From assembly GCA_024867545.1 (NCBI GenBank), contig JANFNE010000025.1:806001-870000 (forward strand): DNA of 64,000 nucleotides. The letters are read 5' to 3'. Position numbers and translations under genes: made by a program. The notes under the pieces were generated by a model, which saw nothing but the letters and a program-made list of their open reading frames with translations, did not search any database and was not told the DNA's origin. Positions 19,930 to 28,174 of this stretch are shown here, one piece after another. How positions within the stretch are numbered: position 1 is the stretch's first letter; each line of letters starts with the position of its first letter. This stretch comes from Phytopythium helicoides (lineage: Eukaryota; Oomycota; Peronosporomycetes; Pythiales; Pythiaceae).

Positions 19930-22713
19930 TCAATCGTCGTAATCGATTACATCTGAATCCTCAATGTCACCCTCATCTCCCAATTCGCTGCCACTGCTGT
20001 CATAGTCAGTATCGTTTGCATCAAAGTTTGGTAATATACGTTCAGCATGCTCCTCCCCTAGTACATCTCCATTTGTATCCTCGTCTTCTTCATCTTCTTC
20101 TGACAAATTATCTGCATCATTTGCGCATACTGGTAAATCAGGCAAGTCTACGGCTTTTGGAATTACAATTTTCTTTCTCGGTGGAATCTGTTCTTGTCCA
20201 TTACTTGAACTTACAGATATGTGCCGGTTGGCGTATCGACGAGCAATTCGCTCGATGACAGACACAAACGTAGGTAAGTTAGGTCTCGCTTTTGGTATTT
20301 CAGCATTCAGCTCACCGTTAAATCGTTCCAAAGGATTGTTTGTTCTACTGACAATTTTCGTTGAGAGACCATGAATATTCCAATACTTTGGCTTGAATTT
20401 TTTTATCCACGTTCTTGCAAAGTACTTCCAGAATGATCTCCATTTTGCTGTCGAATACTCTAGTCCAACATCAGAACATTGCTGCTGAATTTGGTCTTGC
20501 ACCCAAGCCACACCTTGCCCTTTTATTTTCTTACGTGGAATAACTGTTAACATGTCGAGTATGCCTGGCTTCATTGCAATTTTGCATTCGCCTTTAGAGA
20601 TTCTGTACTTTTTCATGCGTCGATGACATGCCTGTTTAAAATGGAACAAGCATCCGATGACATTTGCAGTAGGAAAATGTTCATAGATTGCTCGATGCAT
20701 TGCTGCTTCAAAGTCGCAGTAAACGAATTCAGGTTTAAGTACAGTTTGGATAGCGTTTGAAATCATTTGGATGGCATAGAAATAAGCTTGGTATTTTTTT
20801 GATGTAGCTAATACAAAGGCAGCAGGAAAATATCCTTTCGTGATTTTGTCAAAGACCGTCAACACAATACACTGTCTGAAATTGGTAGGTACACATCGAA
20901 AAGTGCCGTCAATAAAGAACGAGGCTTTGCCTTGTCTCAGCAACTTTAGCAGCAAGGGGTGGCCCCACCCAAGTAGCCGGTGACGTTTTGAGTCGCTAGA
21001 ATCGTAGTAGCTGAAATGGAACAGATGAAAGTTCATTGTAGTAGCTGTGCCATCATCGTTTAGGATGCATGATAGTGGAGGGCGTTCTAATTTTCCGTAC
21101 AGTTCGCCGCCGTTGATTTCATTCCGTACACGGTACACCCTCTGTTTTACTTGATTCTCTGACAACCCTTTTGTTGCTGTAGTTGTGCCGTCGTTTGAAT
21201 AAAACTCTTGCCTAACAGTTCGCCACACCGTAGAAGCAGGAAGATAGTTTGCAGTTGCAAGTGCGTCAACCCTTTCCTGCATGTCGTCGGTAACGTCGAA
21301 GTTGCCGTTTGAAGTGTTATTAAAATCGTCCTGTAGCGTTACTTGGGTTCCACAAGTATGCTCCACAAAATTCTCAAATTTTCTGGTTGCGAATATGTAA
21401 TCGCAGCTACCATTGCACTTCGTTGGTCTCTTCTTACTTGCTCTATAATGACTGCATCGATAGGATCGTTTGATCGAGCTGTAATCACCACGCGCCGTGT
21501 ACTTGTACCCTCCTACCCAGATATTCGTTTTCCCTGATTGTTTGTTTCCAGAGTAGGTATGCTCAGTATTACCCCATTGCTCTCCGTAGACGCGGTGGAT
21601 GTGTGCGTTCCCATCTTGTGCGTTCCCATCTTGCGCTCGGCATTTGTATGCATGTGGTTGTGACGCGCTGATATGTGCATGGTGAGCTCGACGTGGATAT
21701 TCATGAGCACTACTGACACGTGAATGCGAGCGCGCTTCACGATCGTGTGTGTCTGTACTTTGATAACGTTCTCGTCCGCGTACACAAAGGTCACTGCTTC
21801 TGCTTCTGCTTCTGCTTCTGCTTCTGCTTCTGCTTCTGCTTCTGCTCCTGCTTCTGCTTCTGCTCCTGCTACGGCTTAGATACGGACGTCGATTTCTATA
21901 ACGCCCCGGTGGACTGCGGCTTTTTGTTGAGTGATTCGGTTGTGAACGCCTAATGTAGGCGTTAGACAAGCTTGATGAACGACTTCGTTCTCGTCGGTTG
22001 ATATTTCGATGATGTACACATGTCACTGATCCACGATCTTCGTGATCTTTGCTCCGGCATTGTGTTTCAAAGTGCTCTAGCGACTCTGCAGAACGTCCAG
22101 AGCGATAGCGTAAATCTCGGTCAAACCGGTTTTTTCTGTGGGTAGATCGTGGTCTGTGCTTAGAGTAGCAAAAGTATCGATTAGAACTCGTAGAACGCTC
22201 TCTAACGTGGCGCTCATTCTCTTCTCTACGCTCAGGTGATTGCGAGCAATAGTTGTAGCGACCATTGCGAGAATTGTGTCTGCTCGGTGGTTTTTGTCTA
22301 CTAGGTGGTGATTCGGAGCGCTGCCCCACGTTATACCTACGTGCTGCTCGCCAATTTTGCTGATGAAAGTCACTATCATATCCTGTAGTGTGCTTCGGTT
22401 CATCACTCGAGGGCGAATCGCTCTGTGACTCATACGGGTTTGGGCGAGCGATTCTTTGTCGCTCGCGAACAACCCTTCGATAGCCTCGATCTGAACCAAA
22501 TCTGACTTGGCTCTCGTCATCTGAGTGTTCTCTTGAGCTAACCCGTGACTCAGAGCTTACCGAGTACGAGCCGATACTCGGAGATCTCGTCCTATACCGA
22601 GGACGACCGCTATTGTCTCGCCGAATCCTTGAAATACCACTAAAACTTACAGAATGTTCGCTCTCACTACTCGCTTCACTACCCAAACTGGATGGCATTT
22701 CACTCTGAACCAT
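19930..22713 (-). CDS. MULE transposase with FLYWCH-like finger and long SR-rich N-terminus
   Basis: A DDE transposase of about 927 aa from the ATG at 22713; the open frame continues upstream without another ATG in phase. Residues 1-350 are Arg/Ser-rich, including an RS dipeptide run encoded by a hexamer repeat. Residues about 400-457 form a FLYWCH-like zinc finger (GGYKYTARG, YRCSHYRASKKRPTKC, EHTC). The MULE catalytic core follows: first Asp in FIDGTFR (about 602), second Asp in YCDFEAAMHRA (about 667), HFKQACHR after it, and the Glu probably in TNNPLERFN (about 796). The C-terminus is acidic (DADNLSEEDEEDED). Activity is plausible because no stop or frame break is seen. The SR-rich N-terminus could target nuclear speckles, which is inference. 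Confidence 0.9.
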   Translation of the reverse strand: MVQSEMPSSLGSEASSESEHSVSFSGISRIRRDNSGRPRYRTRSPSIGSYSVSSESRVSSREHSDDESQVRFGSDRGYRRVVRERQRIARPNPYESQSDSPSSDEPKHTTGYDSDFHQQNWRAARRYNVGQRSESPPSRQKPPSRHNSRNGRYNYCSQSPERREENERHVRERSTSSNRYFCYSKHRPRSTHRKNRFDRDLRYRSGRSAESLEHFETQCRSKDHEDRGSVTCVHHRNINRRERSRSSSLSNAYIRRSQPNHSTKSRSPPGRYRNRRPYLSRSRSRSRSRSRSRSRSRSRSRSRSRSSDLCVRGRERYQSTDTHDREARSHSRVSSAHEYPRRAHHAHISASQPHAYKCRAQDGNAQDGNAHIHRVYGEQWGNTEHTYSGNKQSGKTNIWVGGYKYTARGDYSSIKRSYRCSHYRASKKRPTKCNGSCDYIFATRKFENFVEHTCGTQVTLQDDFNNTSNGNFDVTDDMQERVDALATANYLPASTVWRTVRQEFYSNDGTTTATKGLSENQVKQRVYRVRNEINGGELYGKLERPPLSCILNDDGTATTMNFHLFHFSYYDSSDSKRHRLLGWGHPLLLKLLRQGKASFFIDGTFRCVPTNFRQCIVLTVFDKITKGYFPAAFVLATSKKYQAYFYAIQMISNAIQTVLKPEFVYCDFEAAMHRAIYEHFPTANVIGCLFHFKQACHRRMKKYRISKGECKIAMKPGILDMLTVIPRKKIKGQGVAWVQDQIQQQCSDVGLEYSTAKWRSFWKYFARTWIKKFKPKYWNIHGLSTKIVSRTNNPLERFNGELNAEIPKARPNLPTFVSVIERIARRYANRHISVSSSNGQEQIPPRKKIVIPKAVDLPDLPVCANDADNLSEEDEEDEDTNGDVLGEEHAERILPNFDANDTDYDSSGSELGDEGDIEDSDVIDYDD
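21795..21870. repeat. GCTTCT hexamer repeat encoding Arg-Ser dipeptides
   Basis: About a dozen imperfect GCTTCT/GCTCCT units lie inside the transposase ORF and give its (RS)n stretch on the minus strand. The length may vary between element copies. Confidence 0.85.
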
Positions 22714-23248
22714 GCAACAAAATGTCAGCACCAACCACAGAGCAAACACAGATATTGTTGTGTTCTTGCCTGCACGCAAGCCAGCGCGATGTCCTCGTCG
22801 CTGTCATTATCAAGCGCTTCAGCGAGGCGGCGATACCGAGACGCCACTGGGTTGACGTTTGCCTACAGGCGCGGATCATTACTTTTTTTGCTTTGACCCT
22901 CCACGACTTTGCAAGATGAAATATGTACGTACGCGGTCTCGGCTTACACTCTTTCGAATCGATCCCTCACCGTCTCTCTCTCTTGAAATCTGTTACCGTC
23001 ATGTCAGTTCCCCATACGACCTCGGACTGCGCCTAATATCGTACCTCTTGCTCGTCAATAGTCATCTGCTCATGGGTACTTCGAGTCGTCGAGGAAACCT
23101 CCTTGCTCTCGCCGTAATTCCTCCTTGACACCTGAGAGCGAAGCTTCATCCCGATCTGCTACACCCAATATCAAATCGACGGACAAGCAATGATGGAGAC
23201 CAAATGCCTGACCAGACCTGGACTTGATCAAGCTGTGTAGATCTATAT

Positions 23249-23286
23249 TTGACCAGACCAAAACTTGACCTGAAACGAACCTCACC
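23249..23286. repeat. right terminal inverted repeat of the MULE
   Basis: It ends ...GAAACGAACCTCACC, next to the GGTGTGGC target duplication at 23287-23294, and is inverted relative to 19665-19702. Confidence 0.85.
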
Positions 23287-23294
23287 GGTGTGGC

Positions 23295-23545
23295 TGCAGC
23301 TAGGCCTGGGCTTGCTTGTTCGCCTTGTTATCCTATCGGTCCATGTTGACTTGGAACTTGAGAAAAGGAGTGAGCTGCTCTAGCACTTGGCTGGAGAAGA
23401 TGCAATGACTCAAGAGAGAGGAAGGTGGAATCAATTTCGCTGCAGCTTTCAAATGTTGTCTATCTTCAGACATGCACCATCGTCGAATGACCACATTTAT
23501 CAAGTCTGCCTTGCCGCCACTGCATTGGAAACGAATCGAACGCAC
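23295..23545 (-). pseudogene. upstream part of the decayed locus split by the MULE
   Basis: On the minus strand an open frame reads KADLINVVIRRWCMSEDR, later FSSQVLEQLTPFLKFQVNMDR. After a TAG it continues DNKANKQAQA, a second TAG, then LQPHPQQKPQ across the target site into the left fragment. Just upstream (about 23529-23592) a GTAAGC...CCAATGCAG pair looks like an intron. The Lys/Gln/Pro composition agrees with the fragment at 19401-19664. No family is recognised, so this is a gene relic or a fragment of one. Confidence 0.4.
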
Positions 23546-23934
23546 AATTTGGGGGCGCTTTCACGAGATGCAATATGTAATTCGGCTGCTTACCTGAGCT
23601 TTCCAACACTTCAACTTGGATGCAAATGTGCTTGATGTGACCAAATGAAGCTGCCACGCACTTTGCGGCAACGAAACATTTCGCTTTGGAGCAGCAACTG
23701 CCGTGGTGCTTCCAGCATCGCAATGCAATGGGATGTTGTTCTGCTTCACAACGCAGATGCCATGGGGTGCACGTCATCTCCTTGATCCGTTGCGATCGGG
23801 TAACCGACGACGAGTCATAAGCGTCGCTTGGCAACGCGTCGGTGGTTTCGGCCAGCGAGCCGCCCGCCCCGGGCAGTCGCTCTCCAGAAAACACTCTCCA
23901 AATCTCGTTGCACCGCTGACGGAGACTGGCGAAG

Positions 23935-26577
23935 ATGGATCGCGTTGAAGCCATCCCTGACGCCACGACTGTCGCGGCCAGTGACACCGCCGCTCTCCCC
24001 GACCTCACGACGTTGACTCGAGACCCCGAAGTGACGCTGCAGCAATCGTCTGGTCCTCAGAGTGGGCCGCCCGACGCACAGCCACACGCTGTTCGCCCTA
24101 ATGGCACGTCAAAACACTCGTCCATGGCGCCAGCTGGGGCCTCGGTGCTGCGATCGCTGCATACCGAGCGCTTCGAGGTGCCGAGAGTGTCACCGATGCA
24201 GATCTTCCTTACGATCTGTGCCTACATCCTGTTCGTGACCGACGTCCCGCGCGCAGGCTCCAGCCTGGATGAGCTTCCGTACAAGGAGATCGAACCCAAC
24301 GTTTTTGCATCGTACGGCCCCACCGTGCTTCCTGAACTCGCACTCACGGCCTCGACGGCGACGTTGGGCGGCTCGTCGATCTCGAGCGTTCCATCCTCGC
24401 TCTTCAAGTATAACTCGAGTTCCTACGGCATGCGGTCGATTTTGGCTGAGCGAGAGTTTTCGGGAGGCGTCATGTCTGAGGCGTGGCCCGCATGTATGTC
24501 CGGCGAGGACTACAACGCGGACTGCGGCTCCCAAGTTTCGCCAGCTGAAGCCTTCGCCATGCTCGACAGTCTCGCGACTACTGTGCGTATCAACGCCGTC
24601 AACACGACGTGCTACAAGACTGTCGGAAATGCGACGGCTGTCGCCAGGAGTGCCGTGGCTCAGGTCAACAACATTGGCGAAGAGACTCGCGACTACCTAA
24701 GTACATTGCCGCAACGCGTGCGCTTTGCAGTGCGCACCAAGGCGCGGTGGGTGGACGGCGCGAGCAACTTCTTGTCGCACAATCTGCTCGACCAGAAGTA
24801 TTGGATCAGCACGTGGGGCACGTACTTCGGCGGCCTCGAGGGCAGTGCGACGGCTACCGAGCTGGGAATCGACCTGTGCGTCGACGACCTCGACCGCCCA
24901 CTCTTTTGCGAGAAGACATGGGCGGATTTCTCGCGGCTTGCTCAACCAGACACAGTTGGGGCCGAAGTTGGAAAGCTGTGGGAGGACATGTCGACACGAG
25001 TTGCTGCTCTCCAGACCGACTTTCCATCGCGTTCCATTGACTTGACGCTTGTGGAGGCAGAGACCGACCCGCTGACTTTCCTAGGTGGCGCCGTGCTGCT
25101 CGCCCACAAAGTGTACAATGTCGTGGCTATCTTTCGCGTTCGAGACTGCACGGTGGGTGTCACCAGCTCTAGTGACGAGACGGATGATGGATGCGAGACA
25201 TTGGAGCTCCGTGACGTCACATACGAGGGTCGTGTTCTCTACACCGATGCGCTCGAGTGGCGTGTCATCACGAAGGCAATGCGCTACGTCGCACAGATCT
25301 ACAATATCGTGCGCCTTGCTGCCCTGATGCTCGGGTGTTTTCTTGCTGCCAGTGCTACTACGACTTCGACGGCGGGTACAGCCGAGCCGAACGTAAAGAT
25401 GCCTATCACGACTCGAATTGCCAGAGCCACGCGGCTATTCTTCGCGGTCCCGAGCCAAGTTGTCGTGTACGGCAGCCTCATCCCCGTGTTCTTGTACTCC
25501 TCGGCCCATGTGATCGACGGGGTTATCCTGTACGAAGTCAACGATGCACTGATGCACTCGGTGGACCGCTTCCTGGATAACCGGTTTGTTGACATGGTGC
25601 AGCTGCTGTCGGTGCGAATGCGCAACATTTGGCTTATTGCGGTGCTAGTGCGCGCGTTCGTGTTCATCCAGACTTCGGGTGGCTGGACGCCAGCTCGTGG
25701 CATTTCCAGCCTGCGGGGGTATCTACTCCCGCTCATCTCGCTCTTTGCCGTCGCGTTCGTGCTACGGAACTCGTCCCTCCAAGACGCTCGAGTCCTCGAA
25801 ACGAATGAGGTTGAGCCCGCTGCCACCTTCATGTTCATTCGCGCGGAGACCCTCGACGCGTGGAAGATGAACCTCTTCGGCGTATACAACGACTTCCTCT
25901 CGCTATTCTTGACCTGTGTCGCCTACATCTTCATGCGCGTTGTCATCCAGATCACGGCCTCATACGTTTCTCGATCCAGCACTAAGGCTTCAAGCCTCAC
26001 TGGTATCACTGGCGGGGCACGCAGCTCGCTGTTCTTCACAAGCTCTCGCGTACCGTACGCCGCCGGCTTCCTTTGGGAGCCGAGCTGCCTCGTCGTCTGC
26101 TGGGAAAACGATCTCCTCGAACCTCTTCGTCGAATTCTCCCGGCATTCCTTGTTGGATCACCTGGCGATGCTGCATCTGTCGCCAACCAGAGGACTGGCG
26201 ATGCCAGCACACGAAGTGCAGCCAGTGGAGGGCGAACCGAAACTGCAAATGCAATGGATGCACGGTTTAGCTCTCGCCCGACGCTTGTGGCGGGGCGCGA
26301 TGAACAGCTCAAGACTGTGCTTATGAACATCACGTTCCTTACGGACCCATGGAACTTCCTTGCCATGAAATTCAGCCGAACACGCGTGTACTTGTATTCG
26401 TTCAAGAGCGGCGCGGCATCAGCCACTGCTGGCGGTGGCAAGCAACGACGACTTTTGCATCCGTACTCTAAGTCTCGATTTGTGCGCGAGTACGAGCTCC
26501 ATGCCGATGAGGTTGAGCTGCAGGGCACTTTCACTGCCGCGGAGCTTTCCTGGGACCAGGTCATCACCTGCAAGTAA
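23935..26577 (+). CDS. orphan multipass membrane protein (880 aa)
   Basis: An uninterrupted, intronless ORF of unknown family. Residues 1-85 are polar and probably cytosolic. A hydrophobic helix near 88-105 (MQIFLTICAYILFV) is followed by a large domain (about 106-440) with several Cys (WPACMSG, NADCG, NTTCYKT, LCVDDLD, RDCTVG) and N-glycosylation-type sites (YNSSS, GNATA), likely outside the cell or in the lumen. Further helices appear near 445-465, 500-530, 565-583, 597-615 and 645-672. The C-terminal cytosolic part has ordered-looking segments (LWEPSCLVVCWENDLLEPL, FLTDPWNFLAMKFSRTRVYLY, LHADEVELQGTFTAAEL). I can name no function. It may belong to a lineage-specific oomycete family. The start at 23935 is the first ATG of the frame. 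Confidence 0.75.
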   Translation: MDRVEAIPDATTVAASDTAALPDLTTLTRDPEVTLQQSSGPQSGPPDAQPHAVRPNGTSKHSSMAPAGASVLRSLHTERFEVPRVSPMQIFLTICAYILFVTDVPRAGSSLDELPYKEIEPNVFASYGPTVLPELALTASTATLGGSSISSVPSSLFKYNSSSYGMRSILAEREFSGGVMSEAWPACMSGEDYNADCGSQVSPAEAFAMLDSLATTVRINAVNTTCYKTVGNATAVARSAVAQVNNIGEETRDYLSTLPQRVRFAVRTKARWVDGASNFLSHNLLDQKYWISTWGTYFGGLEGSATATELGIDLCVDDLDRPLFCEKTWADFSRLAQPDTVGAEVGKLWEDMSTRVAALQTDFPSRSIDLTLVEAETDPLTFLGGAVLLAHKVYNVVAIFRVRDCTVGVTSSSDETDDGCETLELRDVTYEGRVLYTDALEWRVITKAMRYVAQIYNIVRLAALMLGCFLAASATTTSTAGTAEPNVKMPITTRIARATRLFFAVPSQVVVYGSLIPVFLYSSAHVIDGVILYEVNDALMHSVDRFLDNRFVDMVQLLSVRMRNIWLIAVLVRAFVFIQTSGGWTPARGISSLRGYLLPLISLFAVAFVLRNSSLQDARVLETNEVEPAATFMFIRAETLDAWKMNLFGVYNDFLSLFLTCVAYIFMRVVIQITASYVSRSSTKASSLTGITGGARSSLFFTSSRVPYAAGFLWEPSCLVVCWENDLLEPLRRILPAFLVGSPGDAASVANQRTGDASTRSAASGGRTETANAMDARFSSRPTLVAGRDEQLKTVLMNITFLTDPWNFLAMKFSRTRVYLYSFKSGAASATAGGGKQRRLLHPYSKSRFVREYELHADEVELQGTFTAAELSWDQVITCK

Positions 26578-26819
26578 GGTTTTCTCGATAGGGATCGTTC
26601 CTCACTAAAAAGTGGCTCAACACGATTCCAATTTGCATTTTCTTATCGACTTCTTGACAGCAATGTGTTTTTCAGTCGGTAAGCCTGTGCTGTCGCGATG
26701 AAAGCCATGCTCCGTCGACAATGATGCGACACTGGTCGCTGTCATTGCCATACGGCCGGATGCAGAGAGTAATGTCTGCTTTAGGAAGAGCTGAGCATGC
26801 AAGTTCATGTCAGCCCCGG
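26578..26819. other. convergent 3' flanks of the membrane protein and POP4 genes
   Basis: No independent gene is supported. A minus-strand open frame (26617-26808) could be the true C-terminus of the POP4-like gene if one more frame break exists near 26815, so its 3' limit is uncertain. Confidence 0.35.
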
Positions 26820-27988
26820 TCAGATACAGACATCGCCGCTAACTTGCAATTTCGCACTCCGAATTTTGCCTGTCGGCGAGCAGCAGACTTGTATCATTTT
26901 GCGTGTCTCGGCCACTATAATGCCACGAAGGACCAATGTTGCATGGGTTGCGCGACTGGACCACTGCGGCAGGATCCACATTGCGTTATCACTACGATCG
27001 CTGGACTTCCAGCTTGGCTCGGCACGTACATTCGACAGGACACCCCGACAAATCCATGGTGCTTAGCTTGGCGTGCACGCGGGCCGTTATTTCCCGTGCC
27101 TTCGCATCAGTAGTGTGCTCGACACTGTTCGAAGGAGCGTACTCAAGTCAGAAAATCATAGCAAAATAGACGAACAGGTTCAATCACACATACAAGTCAT
27201 TCTCGAGTTGGTCGCGTGCATATCGCTGCCACACTCCACTCAGTAGCTCCGCATCCCGAATGCTTTCCATGCGGATAACAACCAGGTCAGCTCGGCGCTC
27301 AAGATCGTCCAACATATCAGTGTCCAACGTACGGCATCTCTCCAGTGAGCAAGTGCAGACCAGCTTGTCGCCGCTGGCGCGCATTCATTAACTTGGCAGT
27401 CTGGGCAAGCGCATCATTGCCAGATCGCTTGGCAGCATCGGTAGTTCGCACTGGGTTGTCCAGCTGCATCACCTTGTTCCGCAACTTTTCCACCACCGCA
27501 GCGCTGGGCGTAGCACTCTCCGAAGTGCCTCTCGACGACACAATGCTCAGGTACCGGTTCAGCACCCCATTCAGTGAGCTGGTGGAGGTAAGGTTGGGGA
27601 TTCTTGCATGCTGCAGGAATGCCATCGTCAGCTCCCCCTCACACTCCACCCCACAGCCCAACCGTACCAGCGAGCATCCACGCAGCCCAACGGACAGCAC
27701 GTCAGCGCCTAGCTTCCTGTACATGGGGTCCACAGCAGCCTGCTGCTTCGCGGCCTTGTCCTGGCCCTGCTTGCCGCCCTTAACGCCATTGCCCCCGCCG
27801 CGCTTGCCGCTCGCCTTCTTCTTGCGCTTGTGCGCGAACGCCTGCTGCTGCGCCGCCTGCTCCGCGCGCACCGCTGCCTGCGACGTGTACTTGGAGGTCG
27901 CGGCCTGGCCCGCAGCCGCAAACGCCGCGTCCAGCGACGAGAGGATGTCGGCGCCCCGCGCGCGCTTGGCTCCTCCTCCGCTCGCCAT
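26820..27988 (-). CDS. POP4: RNase P/MRP subunit POP4 (Rpp29), two frame breaks
   Basis: The protein is a core subunit of nuclear RNase P and RNase MRP (tRNA 5' end and pre-rRNA processing). Exon 1 is 27194-27988 and exon 2 is 26820-27124, joined by GTATGT...GAACAG. The N-terminus is Ala/Lys-rich with a nuclear-type basic stretch. The family signature follows: LMNARQRRQAGLHLLTGE, then VWQRYARDQL (compare the LWKQY motif), then after the intron a KLSTMDLSG strand and HATLVLRGIIVAETRKMIQV, which corresponds to the conserved VGLxGIVxxET strand of Rpp29. Frame must shift near 27320 and again near 26995 to join these. Because the pieces are in the right order and conserved, I favour sequence errors over decay. 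Divergent from the NLR-like gene, 186 bp away. Confidence 0.7.
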
Positions 27989-28174
27989 GACGGACCGACC
28001 GGCAACTGACGTCCATGGGTTCGGAATAGCGTGGCGCACACCATCTACCCTATTTTGCGCCAATCACCGCTCGCCGACGGCGCCTCCTCCCCCCAATAGA
28101 GCGCGGGAAGTGGATGCGGCTCGATCCCCTTCCGCCCGCAGCTCGCTCGCCGGTCGTCGCCGCTCGCGGCGGCC
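27989..28174. promoter_or_regulatory. shared divergent promoter of POP4 and the SAM-CHAT-NB-ARC gene
   Basis: Only 186 bp separate the two start codons. CCAAT motifs occur at 28060-28064 and 28093-28097 on the plus strand. Such a short spacer implies overlapping 5' control of both genes. Confidence 0.5.

Larger units (their letters stand above)
19665..23286. mobile_element. complete Mutator-like (MULE) DNA transposon, 3.6 kb
   Basis: The 3622-bp element has 38-bp terminal inverted repeats (19665-19702 and 23249-23286). They pair without gaps at 29 of 38 positions, best in the inner part (TTCGTT, GGTCAA, TGGTCTG, TCAA). Flanking GGTGTGGC copies are a perfect 8-bp target duplication. Inside, the minus strand carries a long transposase ORF. 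MULEs typically make 8-11 bp duplications, so the structure agrees with the transposase family. The ORF is uninterrupted, so the insertion may be fairly recent. It split the Lys/Gln-rich locus seen on both sides. Confidence 0.9.
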
